DNA of 64,000 nucleotides. Origin: Burkholderiaceae bacterium. GTDB taxonomy: Bacteria > Pseudomonadota > Gammaproteobacteria > Burkholderiales > Burkholderiaceae_C. The notes under the pieces were generated by a model, which was given only the letters and a program-made list of their open reading frames with translations, was not told where the DNA came from and did no database searches. Position numbers and translations under genes: made by a program. Position 1 is the stretch's first letter. Each line of letters starts with the position of its first letter. Where the stretch lies: assembly GCA_030654805.1 (NCBI GenBank), contig JAURWR010000058.1, positions 1-64,000 on the forward strand, given 5' to 3'. Of the stretch, positions 18,829-28,718 are shown in pieces.

Positions 18829-18861
18829 TTTCAGCCTCCACGGCTGCAAGCCAGAGGCGCG

Positions 18862-20049
18862 CTACCGCCACTCGTCTCCCGGCACGGTCCGCTTCATGAA
18901 GTCATCGAACATCGGCACAGTGAAGGCGGTGTCACCATGATTGGGGCTCCACACCATCCCCTTGGCGATCAGCGAGCTTCGCGTTGGTGCGAGCGAAGAG
19001 ACATCCGCGTTGAAACAGGAGGCAATATCGCCTGACCGGTGAGGGCCCTCCCCCAACTCCGCCATGGCACGAAGGTATTTTTTCTCCTTGGGCGTCAGCC
19101 GATCGAAGCGAACTCGAAAGAAGCTCTCATCCAGCGCCGCTATCGCGGTCACCGAAGCGGTGTCGACAGCTTGAGTACCGATAGGCGATGCTGCCGCTGC
19201 ACGCCACGTGTGACTGCCCCATTGCTGAAGGAAGTACGCATAACCCTGGGTCACTTGCAGGATCTTCGTCAGGGCATCGGGCGTGATCGTCACACCTTCG
19301 TCTGCGAGAGGCTTCTCGATGGCCTGGCCAGCTGCGGCGGGCGGAAGAGGCCCAATGGTCGGAAAGTCGAACAGCCGTTCTGCGTACGACTTGGCGTTTC
19401 CCATTCGCCCGCGCAATTGAGGCAGCCCTGCTCCGACAAGAACGACAGGCAGCTTTCGTTGCTCGGTTCGGTGCATCGCAGTAATCAAGGCAGCGAGTTG
19501 CGGCTCTTCGACATACTGCAACTCGTCGATGAAGATGGCCAATGCCGTTTCAGCTGCTTTTGCCGCCAAACCAACCTGTTCGAAAAGCGCTTGCAGATCG
19601 TGTTCGAGATCGCCGTTGTCGGCCAACCCAGGCTCGGGGTCGTAATCCAAGCCGACCTCGATGTCACCGAATGTGACCTTCAGCTTGCTGGCAAATCCCG
19701 CCAAAGCGCGCAACCCACGTACCGCATAGTCCTTCGCCGCTTCGACCTGGCTCAAGCGCAACAGCGCTTGGCGCAGTTGCGGCGCCAGCAGAGCAGGAAG
19801 CGATCGCCCTTCGGGCGCCTCGACTCGGACGGTGTGGATACCCGCCGCTTCAGCATCCTCTCGCACCCGGTCCAGCAAGACGGTCTTGCCGACACCGCGC
19901 AGGCCGACCAGCATGGCGCTCTTTGCAGGGCGACCGATTCGAGCGCGCTCAAGCGCGACTCGAAGAGACTCGCGCAACTCGTCACGGCCTGCCAGCTCGG
20001 GCGGCGGGGTGCCAGCACCCGGCGCAAATGGATTACGGATAGGGTCCAT
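18862..20049 (-). CDS. orphan AAA/STAND-type ATPase with C-terminal helical domain
   Basis: 395 residues. A P-loop ATPase of the archaeal-ATPase/AAA-16 type: Walker A GLRGVGKT (49-56), Walker B ALAIFIDELQYV (about 180-190), a sensor-like VVLVGAGLPQL, and a C-terminal winged-helix-like region (KKYLRAMAELGEGPHRSGDIASCFN). The family includes mobile-element and defence-associated ATPases that act with an adjacent effector; no partner gene is next to it here. Base composition is visibly less GC-rich than its neighbours, and the upstream 60 bp are AT-rich, suggesting acquisition. The start at MDPIRNPF (20049) is preferred over an upstream TTG; neither has a good ribosome site. Confidence 0.7.
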   Translation of the reverse strand: MDPIRNPFAPGAGTPPPELAGRDELRESLRVALERARIGRPAKSAMLVGLRGVGKTVLLDRVREDAEAAGIHTVRVEAPEGRSLPALLAPQLRQALLRLSQVEAAKDYAVRGLRALAGFASKLKVTFGDIEVGLDYDPEPGLADNGDLEHDLQALFEQVGLAAKAAETALAIFIDELQYVEEPQLAALITAMHRTEQRKLPVVLVGAGLPQLRGRMGNAKSYAERLFDFPTIGPLPPAAAGQAIEKPLADEGVTITPDALTKILQVTQGYAYFLQQWGSHTWRAAAASPIGTQAVDTASVTAIAALDESFFRVRFDRLTPKEKKYLRAMAELGEGPHRSGDIASCFNADVSSLAPTRSSLIAKGMVWSPNHGDTAFTVPMFDDFMKRTVPGDEWR

Positions 20050-20156
20050 CGCGCGAAGTTTATTCAAATGTTTGTCGATTTACAATTTTTCAATAACTTC
20101 TGAAAATTAGCTATAAATCCGAGCTCGCGCCCGCACTGAACCAGCGCAACCGTCCA

Positions 20157-20849
20157 TCACACCTCCGCCCACATCCGCAAGAGGTTGTGATAAGTCCCCG
20201 TCAGCGCGATCACCGGCTCGGTGTCGCCCTGCTCTTGTCGCAGCTTCATCAGGTTCATGTCCATGTCGTGCAGCAACTGGCGTCGACCATCGTCGCGCAC
20301 CATGCTCTGCAGCCAAAAGAAGCTGGCCAGCCGCTCGCCACGCGTGACCGGCTCGACTCGGTGCACCGTGGTCGCCGAATACAGCACCAGATCACCGGCC
20401 GGCAGCTTGATGCGCGGCTGGCCGGGCAGCCCCTCGATGACGAGTTCGCCACCGTCGTAGTCGGCGGGGTCGTTGAGGAACAGCGTGCCCGACAGGTCGG
20501 TGCGCACCTGCTGTCCCATCGCTTCGCCGAAGGTGATGGTGCGCACCGCGCTGTCGATGTGGTTGCCGAACGCGTTGGCGCGCCCGCCGTAGTGATTGAA
20601 CAGCGGCGGAAAGATCCGCCGCGGCAGCGCCGCACTGAAGAACATCAGGCTGCGGCTCAGCCCCTCCAGCACGAGCTGCCGCAGCGCAGCCGTCACCTCG
20701 TGATCCTGCGGCAGCTGCTGGTTGTTCTTGACCTGCGCCGACTGGTCGCCCGCCGTCGCGCGGCCGTCGCCCCAGGGCGCCTCGCGCAGCAGCGCACGCG
20801 CTTGTTGCAGCGGCTCGCCGGACAGCACCTTCGGGATCACGATGAGCAT
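20157..20849 (-). CDS. piuC: PKHD-type Fe(II)/2-oxoglutarate hydroxylase (PiuC/YbiX family)
   Basis: 230 residues. Double-stranded beta-helix dioxygenase with iron ligands H97-x-D99 ([10 protein letters not shown]) and H163 (TTVHRVEP), and an arginine for 2-oxoglutarate in TRGERLAS (R170/R173). In enterobacteria and pseudomonads this family is the partner of the siderophore receptors Fiu and PiuA, and the same pairing occurs here: it lies 35 bp downstream of a Fiu-like receptor. The start at 20849 is set by AAAGGA 7 nt upstream. Its substrate is unknown. Probably iron-regulated with the whole tonB operon. Confidence 0.92.
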   Translation of the reverse strand: MLIVIPKVLSGEPLQQARALLREAPWGDGRATAGDQSAQVKNNQQLPQDHEVTAALRQLVLEGLSRSLMFFSAALPRRIFPPLFNHYGGRANAFGNHIDSAVRTITFGEAMGQQVRTDLSGTLFLNDPADYDGGELVIEGLPGQPRIKLPAGDLVLYSATTVHRVEPVTRGERLASFFWLQSMVRDDGRRQLLHDMDMNLMKLRQEQGDTEPVIALTGTYHNLLRMWAEV

Positions 20850-20884
20850 GACACGTCCTTTCGAGATAACCGTCGCTCGGCAAT

Positions 20885-23152
20885 TCAGAACGTCGCGGCC
20901 AGCGTCAGTTGCGCGGCCCGCGTCTCTCCCGGCACGGTGAAGCCCCGATACAGGCCGTCGGCATACACCTTGTCGAACAGGTTCTTCAGGTTCAGGCGAA
21001 CGGTGTACGGACCGGTGACGTACTCGACCAGCGCATCGACCTTGGCATAGCCGGGCGCCCTGTTGATACCGGTTTCGGCCAACGCGGGCTTGCGGCTGCT
21101 CATGCCGTCGGCGCCGGCACCGATGCGCCAGTTCGGTGACAGCCGCCAGGTGGCCCAGAGGTTGGCCGTGATCTTCGGCGTCAACCCCGGCGTCTTGCCG
21201 ACCGACGCCTGCGACGCGGCTGAGCTGCCGGCTGCATCGATGCGGCCTTTCATCCAGGCGATGCCGCCGAAGACTTCGAGGGCCGGGGTGATCCGCCCCA
21301 CCGCCTCGAACTCGACACCGTCGGTGTGGCGCTTGCCACTCAGCAAGAACGCGTTGCTGGCCTGGTCGATGTCGGTGTTGCGCTCGTTGTACTTCTCGGT
21401 GCGGAACAGGGCGGCACGCAGCGACAGGTCGCCATCGGCCAGGTCCCACTTGGCGCCGACCTCCATGTTGCGGCTTTTCTCGGGCTCGGTGTTGGCACTG
21501 GTCGGGTCGAACTGGTACAGGTCGCCCGACGCGTTGAACGAGGTGCCATACGACGCATACCAGCTCACCACCGGGGTCGGCTGGTACAGCACGCCGAAGC
21601 GCCGGCTCCAGACGGTGTCGGTGCGCGACAGCGGGCCGGCGACACGCTCGTAGTCGGCCGAGAAGCGGTCATAGCGCAGGCCGGCGATCAGCTTCCACTG
21701 CGGCGTCAGCGACAGCGTGTCCTGCATGTAGGCGCTGTAGCTGTCCGCATTGAACTCGGTGTTGCGGTTGCGCACGCGCGCGTCGTCCAGCGCGGCAGAG
21801 CCGCCGGTGGCGGCCCAGGTCACCGGGGCTTTCGCGGGCGTGCCGCTGTAGCTGTAGGTGGTCGTCTGCTCGTTCGCGTACTCGGCACCGGCCAGCAGGT
21901 CGTTCTTCAGACCGAACCATTCGAACTTGCCGCTGTAGTCGGTCTGGACAAAGCGGTGGCGGTCCTTCGCGGCGCGTGTCTGGCTGCCGCGGCAGATCAG
22001 GCTGCTGTCGCTGATCGAGGCGATCGGCGTGGTCACGGTGCCGGTCGGGTAGCTGCATGCAGTGGCCAAGCCGCTCGACGCTGCGGGGACCGCCGCGAAG
22101 CCGGCGGTGGTGGACCAGAGATCGCGCTTGTAGTGGCCGTCTCGCACGGTGGTCTTCAACTGACCGCCACCAGCGAAGCGATGCAGGTGACTGAAGAAGA
22201 ACTGCGTCGCCGAGTCGTCCTGGTAGTCGGACTTCGTGCCGTACCAGCGGTCGACGGCCGCGTTGACCGGCCGGCCGTTGAGCCAGCGGAAGCCGTAGTC
22301 CGGCACATCGTCGTATTCGAGGTGATACGCACCGACGCTGAACTCGTCGGCCGTGCCGATGCCCCACTGGAAGGTCGGCGCGATGCCGCGGCGGTCGGTC
22401 GACGGCCCGTTGCGAAAGCTGTCGGCATCGGTCTTCATCACGTTGACGCGCAGCGCCGCGTTCTGGCCGGTGACGAGGTTGAAGTCGCCGGTGAGCCGGT
22501 AGTAACGGTCGGTGCCGGCGGTGAACGCGACCTCGTTCTGGTTGACCAGCAGCGGCTGCTTGCTGACCTGGTTGATGATGCCGCCGGTCGAGCCGCGTCC
22601 GTACAGCATCGAGGCCGAGCCTCGCAGCACCTCGATGCGGTCCTGGTTGAAGGTGTCGCGGTTGTATTGCGCGATGTCGCGCAGGCCGTCGAGGTAGATG
22701 TCACCGCGCGTCGAGAAGCCGCGCAGCCGCACCAGGTCGCCGATCGCCCCGCCCTCCCCCGCCTCGAACGCAATGCCCGGCACGCTGTGCAGCGCGGCCT
22801 TCAGCGTGTCGAGGTTCTTGTCGTCGATCAGCTTCTCGGTGATCACCGTGACCGACTGCGGGATGTCGCGCAACTCCTGTCGTCCCTTGCCGACCGTCGT
22901 CGTCACCGCCTGGTAGGCCGCCTTGCCGGTGGCCTCGGCCGCAGCCTGAACCTTCACAGCAGGCAAGGTCGTTTCGGCGGCTTTCTCGCCGTGGGCCGGC
23001 GGCGCGGCGACCTGCGCACGCACCGCCCCCGACATCGGCAGCAACGCCAGCCCGAAGCCTGCGGCGATGGCGCCGAGCGGCAGCATCGGCGCAGTGGTGC
23101 GGCGACCGCAGTACCGCTTCGAGCGGCGGGATGGGGAGGTGGCTGAAGGCAT
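20885..23152 (-). CDS. TonB-dependent siderophore receptor (Fiu/PiuA-like)
   Basis: 755-residue outer-membrane receptor. A signal peptide (hydrophobic [14 protein letters not shown], cleavage near VRA-QV) is followed by a plug domain beginning around residue 70 ([46 protein letters not shown]) and a 22-strand-type barrel ending in a terminal Phe (LAATF). It imports ferric, probably catecholate, siderophores using energy from TonB-ExbB-ExbD encoded upstream. Fiu-type identity is supported by the adjacent piuC. AGGAGA precedes the ATG at 23152. A 158-bp gap separates it from exbD; no second Fur site is visible there. Confidence 0.92.
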   Translation of the reverse strand: MPSATSPSRRSKRYCGRRTTAPMLPLGAIAAGFGLALLPMSGAVRAQVAAPPAHGEKAAETTLPAVKVQAAAEATGKAAYQAVTTTVGKGRQELRDIPQSVTVITEKLIDDKNLDTLKAALHSVPGIAFEAGEGGAIGDLVRLRGFSTRGDIYLDGLRDIAQYNRDTFNQDRIEVLRGSASMLYGRGSTGGIINQVSKQPLLVNQNEVAFTAGTDRYYRLTGDFNLVTGQNAALRVNVMKTDADSFRNGPSTDRRGIAPTFQWGIGTADEFSVGAYHLEYDDVPDYGFRWLNGRPVNAAVDRWYGTKSDYQDDSATQFFFSHLHRFAGGGQLKTTVRDGHYKRDLWSTTAGFAAVPAASSGLATACSYPTGTVTTPIASISDSSLICRGSQTRAAKDRHRFVQTDYSGKFEWFGLKNDLLAGAEYANEQTTTYSYSGTPAKAPVTWAATGGSAALDDARVRNRNTEFNADSYSAYMQDTLSLTPQWKLIAGLRYDRFSADYERVAGPLSRTDTVWSRRFGVLYQPTPVVSWYASYGTSFNASGDLYQFDPTSANTEPEKSRNMEVGAKWDLADGDLSLRAALFRTEKYNERNTDIDQASNAFLLSGKRHTDGVEFEAVGRITPALEVFGGIAWMKGRIDAAGSSAASQASVGKTPGLTPKITANLWATWRLSPNWRIGAGADGMSSRKPALAETGINRAPGYAKVDALVEYVTGPYTVRLNLKNLFDKVYADGLYRGFTVPGETRAAQLTLAATF

Positions 23153-23310
23153 CGTAGATCTCCTGAGGTGGTTTCTGAAACGGGGTTGCGCAGGCAAGCC
23201 CAGGGGGCCAGCGGGCCGCGCCAGGCCAAGCGCGGCCTCCACCTGCGCGCGGCGGGTGTTTTTTCGGGGGTGTGGGATCGCTGCCTAGGCTGCTGGAGCG
23301 GGCGGGCGCG

Positions 23311-23745
23311 TCATCGGGTCGGAGCCGCCGGCAGCGGCTCGCTGACAAAGCCGAGGCGAGTCAGTCCGGCATGCGAGGCATCCGCCAGGGTCAGGGCGAC
23401 ATGGCGGTAGGCCACGTTCTGATCGGCGCGCAGATGCAGCTCGGGCTGCGGACGCCTGGCAGCCGCCTCGACGAAGCGATCGGTGGCTTGTGCACGGGAC
23501 ACCGGCTGGCCGTTCCAGAACAGCCCGCCCTGCGCATCGATGGACAGATTCAGCGCGTCCGGCACCGGGGGCTGCGGCACCGCACTCGTTTTCGGCAGGT
23601 CGAGCTTGACGGCGTGCGTCAGCAGCGGCGCGCTGACGATGAAGATCACCAGCAGCACCAGCAGCACGTCGATCAGCGGCACCATGTTGATGTCGTTCAT
23701 CGGGCCGCCGACGCGCTGGGAGGAGTCGAAGGATGCGAAGGCCAT
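23311..23745 (-). CDS. exbD: ExbD-type biopolymer transport protein
   Basis: 144 residues. One TM helix after a short cytoplasmic N-terminus: MNDINMVPLIDVLLVLLVIFIV holds the conserved proton-path aspartate (P-L-I-D-V-L). The periplasmic domain ends with TLADASHAGLTRLGFVSE. It forms the proton-driven motor with ExbB. GAGGAG lies 9 nt before the ATG, and the gene is 15 bp downstream of exbB. Confidence 0.93.
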   Translation of the reverse strand: MAFASFDSSQRVGGPMNDINMVPLIDVLLVLLVIFIVSAPLLTHAVKLDLPKTSAVPQPPVPDALNLSIDAQGGLFWNGQPVSRAQATDRFVEAAARRPQPELHLRADQNVAYRHVALTLADASHAGLTRLGFVSEPLPAAPTR

Positions 23746-23760
23746 GACTGGCTCCTCAGC

Positions 23761-24618
23761 TCAGGCCGCGACCGGGCCGCTGCGACGCGCCGGGGTGCCA
23801 GAAGCAGCAGCGGTGATCACCGGCGTGCGAGTCGACGGCGGGGGTGCCACAGCGGTCTCGGACGCCGCTTCTCCCATGGGCTGGCCCATCGTCACGAAGG
23901 TGTGCAACTCGCCGGCAAAGGCATCCAGTTGCGCGGCGATCACCCGGTTGCGCCGCGTGTACAGGTTGTAGGCCATCACTGCGGGGATCGCGACGGCCAG
24001 CCCGAGCCCGGTCATGATCAGCGCCTCTCCCACCGGTCCGGCGATCTGCGCCAGCGACCCGGGACCGTCGGCTGCGCTGCTACCGATCGCCAGCAGCGCG
24101 TGATACACGCCCCAGACGGTGCCGAACAGACCGACGAACGGCGCGGTGGCACCGATGGTGGCCAGCAGCGACAGGCCGTTCTCGAGCCGCATGGTTTCCG
24201 CATCGAGCGCCTTCCTCAGCGTGCGCGTGACGAACTCGCTGGCCGACCCCGCCTCCGCGAGCCGCGTGGCGCCATGGCGTGCGTGGTGCGCTTGCGCCTG
24301 CAGTGCCTGCTGGGTCAGTTGCGAGTACGGATCGCGCGGTCCGCCAGCCGCCTGGTGGGCCAGACCGACCTCGACCTCTGCCAGCGAGCCGGCATTCCAG
24401 AAGTGCTCAACGAAGCGCTGACTGCGGCGCCGCTGCATCCAGCCGGTCAGGGCCTTCAGCACGATGACCGCCCAGGAAAGCGCCGACATCAGCAGCAGCA
24501 CTGCCAGCAGTCCCTGCCCGACCGCATCGGCCTGCGCGACGAAGTGGGCCAAGCCGAGCGCGTGGTCGCCCGGCAGGGACGAGGCGGCTTGAACGGCCGA
24601 ATCCGCATCGAAGTTCAT
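23761..24618 (-). CDS. exbB: ExbB-type MotA/TolQ proton channel protein
   Basis: 285 residues. TM1 at about 35-58 (LLAVLLLMSALSWAVIVLKAL) is followed by a long cytoplasmic loop, then TM2 (LSLLATIGATAPFVGLFGTVWGVY) and TM3 (GEALIMTGLGLAVAIPAVMAYN), the conserved MotA/TolQ/ExbB core. A Pro/Ala/Thr-rich tail of about 35 residues is unusual. GGAG lies 8 nt before the ATG at 24618; an ATG two codons earlier (24624) overlaps the tonB stop, so the genes are coupled either way. Confidence 0.93.
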   Translation of the reverse strand: MNFDADSAVQAASSLPGDHALGLAHFVAQADAVGQGLLAVLLLMSALSWAVIVLKALTGWMQRRRSQRFVEHFWNAGSLAEVEVGLAHQAAGGPRDPYSQLTQQALQAQAHHARHGATRLAEAGSASEFVTRTLRKALDAETMRLENGLSLLATIGATAPFVGLFGTVWGVYHALLAIGSSAADGPGSLAQIAGPVGEALIMTGLGLAVAIPAVMAYNLYTRRNRVIAAQLDAFAGELHTFVTMGQPMGEAASETAVAPPPSTRTPVITAAASGTPARRSGPVAA

Positions 24619-24620
24619 GA

Positions 24621-25472
24621 TCATTTCTCCAGATCGAAGGTCAGTGGAATGAGCGCCCAGCCGCCCGTCGGGCGCCCGTTCTCGGCATAGGGTTTGAAAC
24701 GCGCCTGCTGCACCGCCAGCAGCGCGGCGTCATCGAGGCGTCCGTGGCCCGACGAAGCATTGAGCTGCACCGATCGCGGCAGGCCGGCTTCATCGATGTA
24801 GACGCGTACCAGCACCCGGCCCGTCTCGCCCTGGCGGCGCGACAGACGCGGGTAGACCGGCGCGGGTGCAACGAGGTACTGGACCGACTCGGCCGGCAGG
24901 TTCTTCGGGAGCGGCGGTGCGGCTGGTGGCGCGGTGGTCGCCGTGGCGTTTGCCATGGCCTGGAACGAGGACGCTGCCGACTGCGCCAGCGGTTGCGCCT
25001 CGGCGGGTCGGTCTGGGTTGTCATCGACCAGGGGCGGGGCGGTGGACAACGCGGGCTGCGTCGCTGTCGCCTGCGACGGGGACAGCTCTGCCGTGGACAG
25101 CAAGGGGACGCGCACCGTCGGCAACGGCCTGACGACCGCCCGGGGCATCGGCTGGGGTGGCGTCGGCATCGACGGGGAACCCACCTCGACGGGTTCGGCG
25201 AGGGCAATCCAGCCGACTTGCAACGCCGTCTCGCGCGATGGCGTCGACTCAGGGGTCGGCCCTGCCCGCAGCAGCCAGCCCGCCGCCACCAGATGCAGCA
25301 GTCCGATCGCGATCACCACCGTCCAGCGCTGCGACCGAGTCAGGTCGGCCGCCCTGCCCTTCGAGCTCGAACGCACGCGGGAGGGCCGCCCACAGACAAG
25401 CTCTGATCGGCAAGCGACGGCATGGGCAAGTGGCTGCGAGCGACCCGCATCAGAAGCAAACTGTCGAAACAT
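24621..25472 (-). CDS. tonB: TonB family energy transducer
   Basis: 283 residues. A basic cytoplasmic N-terminus of about 45 residues, longer than usual, precedes one TM helix (WTVVIAIGLLHLVAAGWLL). A Pro/Ala-rich periplasmic linker (about 80-195) follows, then a C-terminal TonB fold with YPRLSRRQGETGRVLVRVYI and ALLAVQQARFKP. The ATG at 25472 is chosen although it has no ribosome site; a TTG at 25541 in the same frame lies next to the Fur-like site and would give a longer protein. First gene of tonB-exbB-exbD-receptor-piuC. Confidence 0.9.
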   Translation of the reverse strand: MFRQFASDAGRSQPLAHAVACRSELVCGRPSRVRSSSKGRAADLTRSQRWTVVIAIGLLHLVAAGWLLRAGPTPESTPSRETALQVGWIALAEPVEVGSPSMPTPPQPMPRAVVRPLPTVRVPLLSTAELSPSQATATQPALSTAPPLVDDNPDRPAEAQPLAQSAASSFQAMANATATTAPPAAPPLPKNLPAESVQYLVAPAPVYPRLSRRQGETGRVLVRVYIDEAGLPRSVQLNASSGHGRLDDAALLAVQQARFKPYAENGRPTGGWALIPLTFDLEK

Positions 25473-25549
25473 GTGCAGAGGAGATGAAACTGCCCGTTGA
25501 AGAACGCGATCAACTCGAAATTTGAAAGAATCATAGCGCAAATGCGAAC

Positions 25550-25568
25550 GATTCCTATTGTTATTATC
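25550..25568 (-). promoter_or_regulatory. Fur box upstream of the tonB operon
   Basis: Read on the minus strand, GATAATAACAATAGGAATC matches the 19-bp Fur consensus at 13 positions. It contains three adjacent GATAAT-like hexamers with a 6-bp period and an inverted half further on, the usual layout for Fur repression. It lies about 80 bp before the tonB ATG, in an AT-rich island. Confidence 0.65.
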
Positions 25569-25609
25569 TTCGGGCCAAGCACTTGCACCTCAGCAGCGTG
25601 GGTGGACTG

Positions 25610-25631
25610 CCCCGCCGGCCCTTTGGCGGGG
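25610..25631 (-). terminator. GC hairpin downstream of the histidine kinase gene
   Basis: Perfect CCCCGCC / GGCGGGG stem with an 8-base loop, 10 bp beyond the kinase stop. No U tract follows, so it may be a weak or Rho-assisted terminator. Confidence 0.4.
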
Positions 25632-25641
25632 TGGGCAACAG

Positions 25642-27894
25642 TCAGGCGTCGGTGGGTGTCAGCGCACGCCGGATCGCCGGACCCAGCTCTTCGAGCGTGT
25701 ACTGCTTCTGGATCACCTCGCGCACGCCGGCCGCGCGCGCGGCCACCCGCAGTTCGTCCGACACGTAGCCCGAGATGATGATGACCGGCAATCCAGGCCG
25801 GATCGCCACCAGCTCGCGGCAGACCTCGACACCCGACAGCTCCGGCATGCTGTAGTCGGTGACGACCACATCCCAAGCCACCGGTTCGGCGCGCACCGCA
25901 GCCAGGGCCCGTTGCGCGCTGCCGAAACAGACAGGGCGGTATCCGGCGCGCGTCAGCAGGCGCTCGACCAGCACCTTCATGACCTCGTCGTCGTCGAGGT
26001 AAAGCACTCGCTCGCCACGACCGCTCCAGGCAGGCGGCCGCAACGGCGGCATGCTGGGAGTCAGCACCGGCGCACCGCTGGCGACCGTCGGCAGGTAGAC
26101 GTGGAAGGTGCTGCCCTGCCCGGGGCGGCTGTCCACCGTCAGCGCGCCGCCGTGCGCAGTGACGATGCCATGCGCCACGCTCAAGCCGAGGCCGGTACCC
26201 GCTCCCGCCGACTTGGTGGTGAAGAACGGCTCGAATACACGCAGGCGCGTCGACTCGTCCATGCCGGAACCGGTATCGGCAACCCACAGGTGGGCGCAAC
26301 CGGGAGACCCCTCCTCGCAGACAACCCCGGCGGATCGCGCAGCACTGCGCGCGACCAAAGCCAACCCCACAGTCACATGCCCGGACTGGCCTTGCAGCGA
26401 CTGCGCGGCGTTGGCGCACAGGTTCATCAAGACCTGGTGGAGCTGCGTCGGGTCGGCTTGCACATGAATCGGCGCATCGGTCAGGTCGGTGTGCAGGCTG
26501 ACGCCCGCTGGCAACGCCACCCGCAGCAGCCCGAGGATGTCCTCGACCAAAGGTCGCAATGACAGTGCGACCAATGCCGGTGACTGACGTCGGCTGAACG
26601 CCAGGATCTGCTGCACCAGGTCACGTGCGCGTGACGCGGCGATGTCGATCTGCGACAGGCTGCGCTCCACCGGATGCCCTGGCGCGAGATCGTCGCGGGC
26701 CAGGGCGACGTTGCCGAGGATGGCTGCCAGGATGTTGTTGAAATCATGCGCAATGCCGCCAGCCAGCGTGCCGATGGCCTCGAGCTTCTGCGACTGGCGC
26801 AGCTGCTGGCCCAGGTCCTCGATGTCGGCGCGCTGGCGCTGGAGAGAACCGGCCGTGCTGTTGAGCACCGCCATCAAGCCGCCGAGCTCACCGCGCGGGT
26901 ACGGCTCGGCGATGCGGGCGTCGAGCTGACCCTCGCCCAGCCGGCGCGCCATCTCGGTGATGCGTCCGATCTGACGCCGGATGCCGAGCTCGGCGATCGC
27001 CCACATCGCGGCAAACAGCAACACCGCGAGCAGCGCATGGAAGGTCAGGTCCTGTGCCAGTCGTTTGTTCGCCGCCGCGATCAGGTCCACCTTGGACACC
27101 CCCAGCAGCACACGAACGCCATGCAGACGGCTGGACGCGATCTCATCCTTGGCCCAGACCTGGGTTTCACCGCGGGCATCAACGATCTCCGCCACGCCGG
27201 CACCCGTCGACTGGTTTGCCAATCGGAACAAAGCGCTGTCAGCGATCAAGCTTCCCGCCGCCGCCCGCCCGCTGGCGTTGCCCGACCAAACCAGCACCGT
27301 GCCCTTGCGGTCGACCAGCAGGATCTGCGGCTGCGGGGTCACGAACTCGCGCAGTCTGTCCTGGGTGAATTTCTCCAGATTCAACGAAGCCAGCAGGATG
27401 AATTTCAGCGGTCCCGCGCCATCGCGCACCGGGTAGGCGATCTGCAACACCGAGATACCGGTCAACCGGCCGAAAGTCGGTTGCAAGGCGACTTCACCGC
27501 GCTTCGTCAGGGCCTGCTTGAAATACTCCCGGTCGCGCAGATCGAGTTGTCGCCCGCTGCGCAGCGAGTCGCAAAACAGCGCGCCGTCGGGACGGATGGT
27601 GAGCAGACCCGTGTACTGCGGACGCTCGTCCAGCACCGCCGACAAGAACGCGGAACAGGCCGCGCGGTCGGTGGTTTCGAGGTCGCGGGCACGGGACAGT
27701 CCGTAGTGCAGCTGGGCCGTGCCCTGGACCCTCGCATCGAGTTCGTCGCCAATGCGACGGGCGGAGGCAGCGAGCGTGCGCCTCGCTTCGGCGAGCTCCT
27801 TTTCGCGCTCCTGAATGAACCGCCAGCCCACCAGACCCGTGGGGAGCAGCGTGGCCAGCAGCAGGATCAGCAGCAGGCGGGCTCTGAGACTCAC
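25642..27894 (-). CDS. hybrid sensor histidine kinase with periplasmic dCache-like sensor and receiver
   Basis: 750 residues. TM1 at about 7-24, a periplasmic PDC/dCache-like sensor (about 30-275), TM2 at about 284-302, a HAMP domain (about 305-355), HisKA with H383 in GGIAHDFNNILA, and a HATPase with N box (NLCANAAQSL), G1 (DTGSGMDE) and G2 (GAGTGLGLS). The C-terminal receiver carries the phosphoacceptor Asp in VVVTDYSMPELSG (about 680) and the Lys in IQKQYT. The HDFNN type usually works with a separate or fused receiver; no response regulator gene with an output domain is adjacent. The signal is unknown. Confidence 0.92.
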   Translation of the reverse strand: MSLRARLLLILLLATLLPTGLVGWRFIQEREKELAEARRTLAASARRIGDELDARVQGTAQLHYGLSRARDLETTDRAACSAFLSAVLDERPQYTGLLTIRPDGALFCDSLRSGRQLDLRDREYFKQALTKRGEVALQPTFGRLTGISVLQIAYPVRDGAGPLKFILLASLNLEKFTQDRLREFVTPQPQILLVDRKGTVLVWSGNASGRAAAGSLIADSALFRLANQSTGAGVAEIVDARGETQVWAKDEIASSRLHGVRVLLGVSKVDLIAAANKRLAQDLTFHALLAVLLFAAMWAIAELGIRRQIGRITEMARRLGEGQLDARIAEPYPRGELGGLMAVLNSTAGSLQRQRADIEDLGQQLRQSQKLEAIGTLAGGIAHDFNNILAAILGNVALARDDLAPGHPVERSLSQIDIAASRARDLVQQILAFSRRQSPALVALSLRPLVEDILGLLRVALPAGVSLHTDLTDAPIHVQADPTQLHQVLMNLCANAAQSLQGQSGHVTVGLALVARSAARSAGVVCEEGSPGCAHLWVADTGSGMDESTRLRVFEPFFTTKSAGAGTGLGLSVAHGIVTAHGGALTVDSRPGQGSTFHVYLPTVASGAPVLTPSMPPLRPPAWSGRGERVLYLDDDEVMKVLVERLLTRAGYRPVCFGSAQRALAAVRAEPVAWDVVVTDYSMPELSGVEVCRELVAIRPGLPVIIISGYVSDELRVAARAAGVREVIQKQYTLEELGPAIRRALTPTDA

Positions 27895-28108
27895 GCGTCG
27901 ACCCCTTCATGCTCGGGGCAGCGTGCCAAGAAAACGATCCCTGGGTCGATGGGCATGGCGACGATCGTCCTGTCAACCCCGGCTGCGTCGCCGATCCCGC
28001 GGATCGGTGATCAGGTGCCGGAGCGATCGATCAACAATTTGCCATTGCTTGTAGCACAAGCACCTCCAAAGGATGTGCACAAGCAGCGCGCCTTGCCAAG
28101 GAGCGCGG

Positions 28109-28708
28109 TCAGGCTTGCTTTTGCTTGAGCGCCTGCGTCGTTCTCAACACCGACTGAACCACCCTGTCCACCGACGCCAGGGATTTCGGGTCCGCCAGCG
28201 CACCCGCATCGTCGAACGCCTGGTCGGCCAGCGCGAGCCCGAACTGCTCCGGCACGACCAGCATGCCGAGATTCATTTGCAGGAACTGCCGGGTGAACAG
28301 CAGGCTGCGCACCCCACCCAGCCCGCCGGGAGACGCGCTGAGCAATCCCGCCACCGTTCCGGTCAGCGCCGCCATGCCGGACGGTAGACCGTCCTCGGCG
28401 ACCGGGCGCGTAACCCAGTCGAGCGCGTTGACCAACAGGGGCGTCGGGAACCCGTTGTATTCGGGAGTGGCCAGCAGCAAGGCATCGCTTGCGGCGAAGA
28501 GTTTGCGCAACCTGCGTGCCCCCTCCGGCATGCCACGCGCTTCGATATCGGCGTCGTAGATCGGCAGATCGAGCGCACGCAGATCCACCGGCGTCACCCA
28601 GGCGCCGGCCTGTTCGGCCAGGCGCAAGGCAACGGTGGCCAGCTTCTGGTTGTACGAACCGTTGCGGGCGCTGCCAGCAACGACCAGGACACGCGGAGGA
28701 GTGCTCAT
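28109..28708 (-). CDS. NAD(P)H-dependent FMN reductase (chromate-reductase-like)
   Basis: 199 residues. Flavodoxin-like fold with the FMN phosphate loop GSARNGSYNQKLA at the N-terminus and TPEYNGFPTPLLVNALDWV at about 80-98, the signature of the NADPH-dependent FMN reductase family (YieF/ChrR, azoreductase-like). It reduces free FMN, quinones or metal oxyanions; the physiological substrate is not predictable. It lies 10 bp downstream of the H-NS gene on the same strand and may be cotranscribed. Confidence 0.88.
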   Translation of the reverse strand: MSTPPRVLVVAGSARNGSYNQKLATVALRLAEQAGAWVTPVDLRALDLPIYDADIEARGMPEGARRLRKLFAASDALLLATPEYNGFPTPLLVNALDWVTRPVAEDGLPSGMAALTGTVAGLLSASPGGLGGVRSLLFTRQFLQMNLGMLVVPEQFGLALADQAFDDAGALADPKSLASVDRVVQSVLRTTQALKQKQA

Positions 28709-28718
28709 GGCCGCCCGA

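Noticed and set aside
21326-23146. A 606-codon plus-strand frame opposite the TonB receptor gene
   Set aside because: Low-complexity Arg/Val/Gly translation without domains, antisense to a receptor with a complete signal peptide, plug and barrel.
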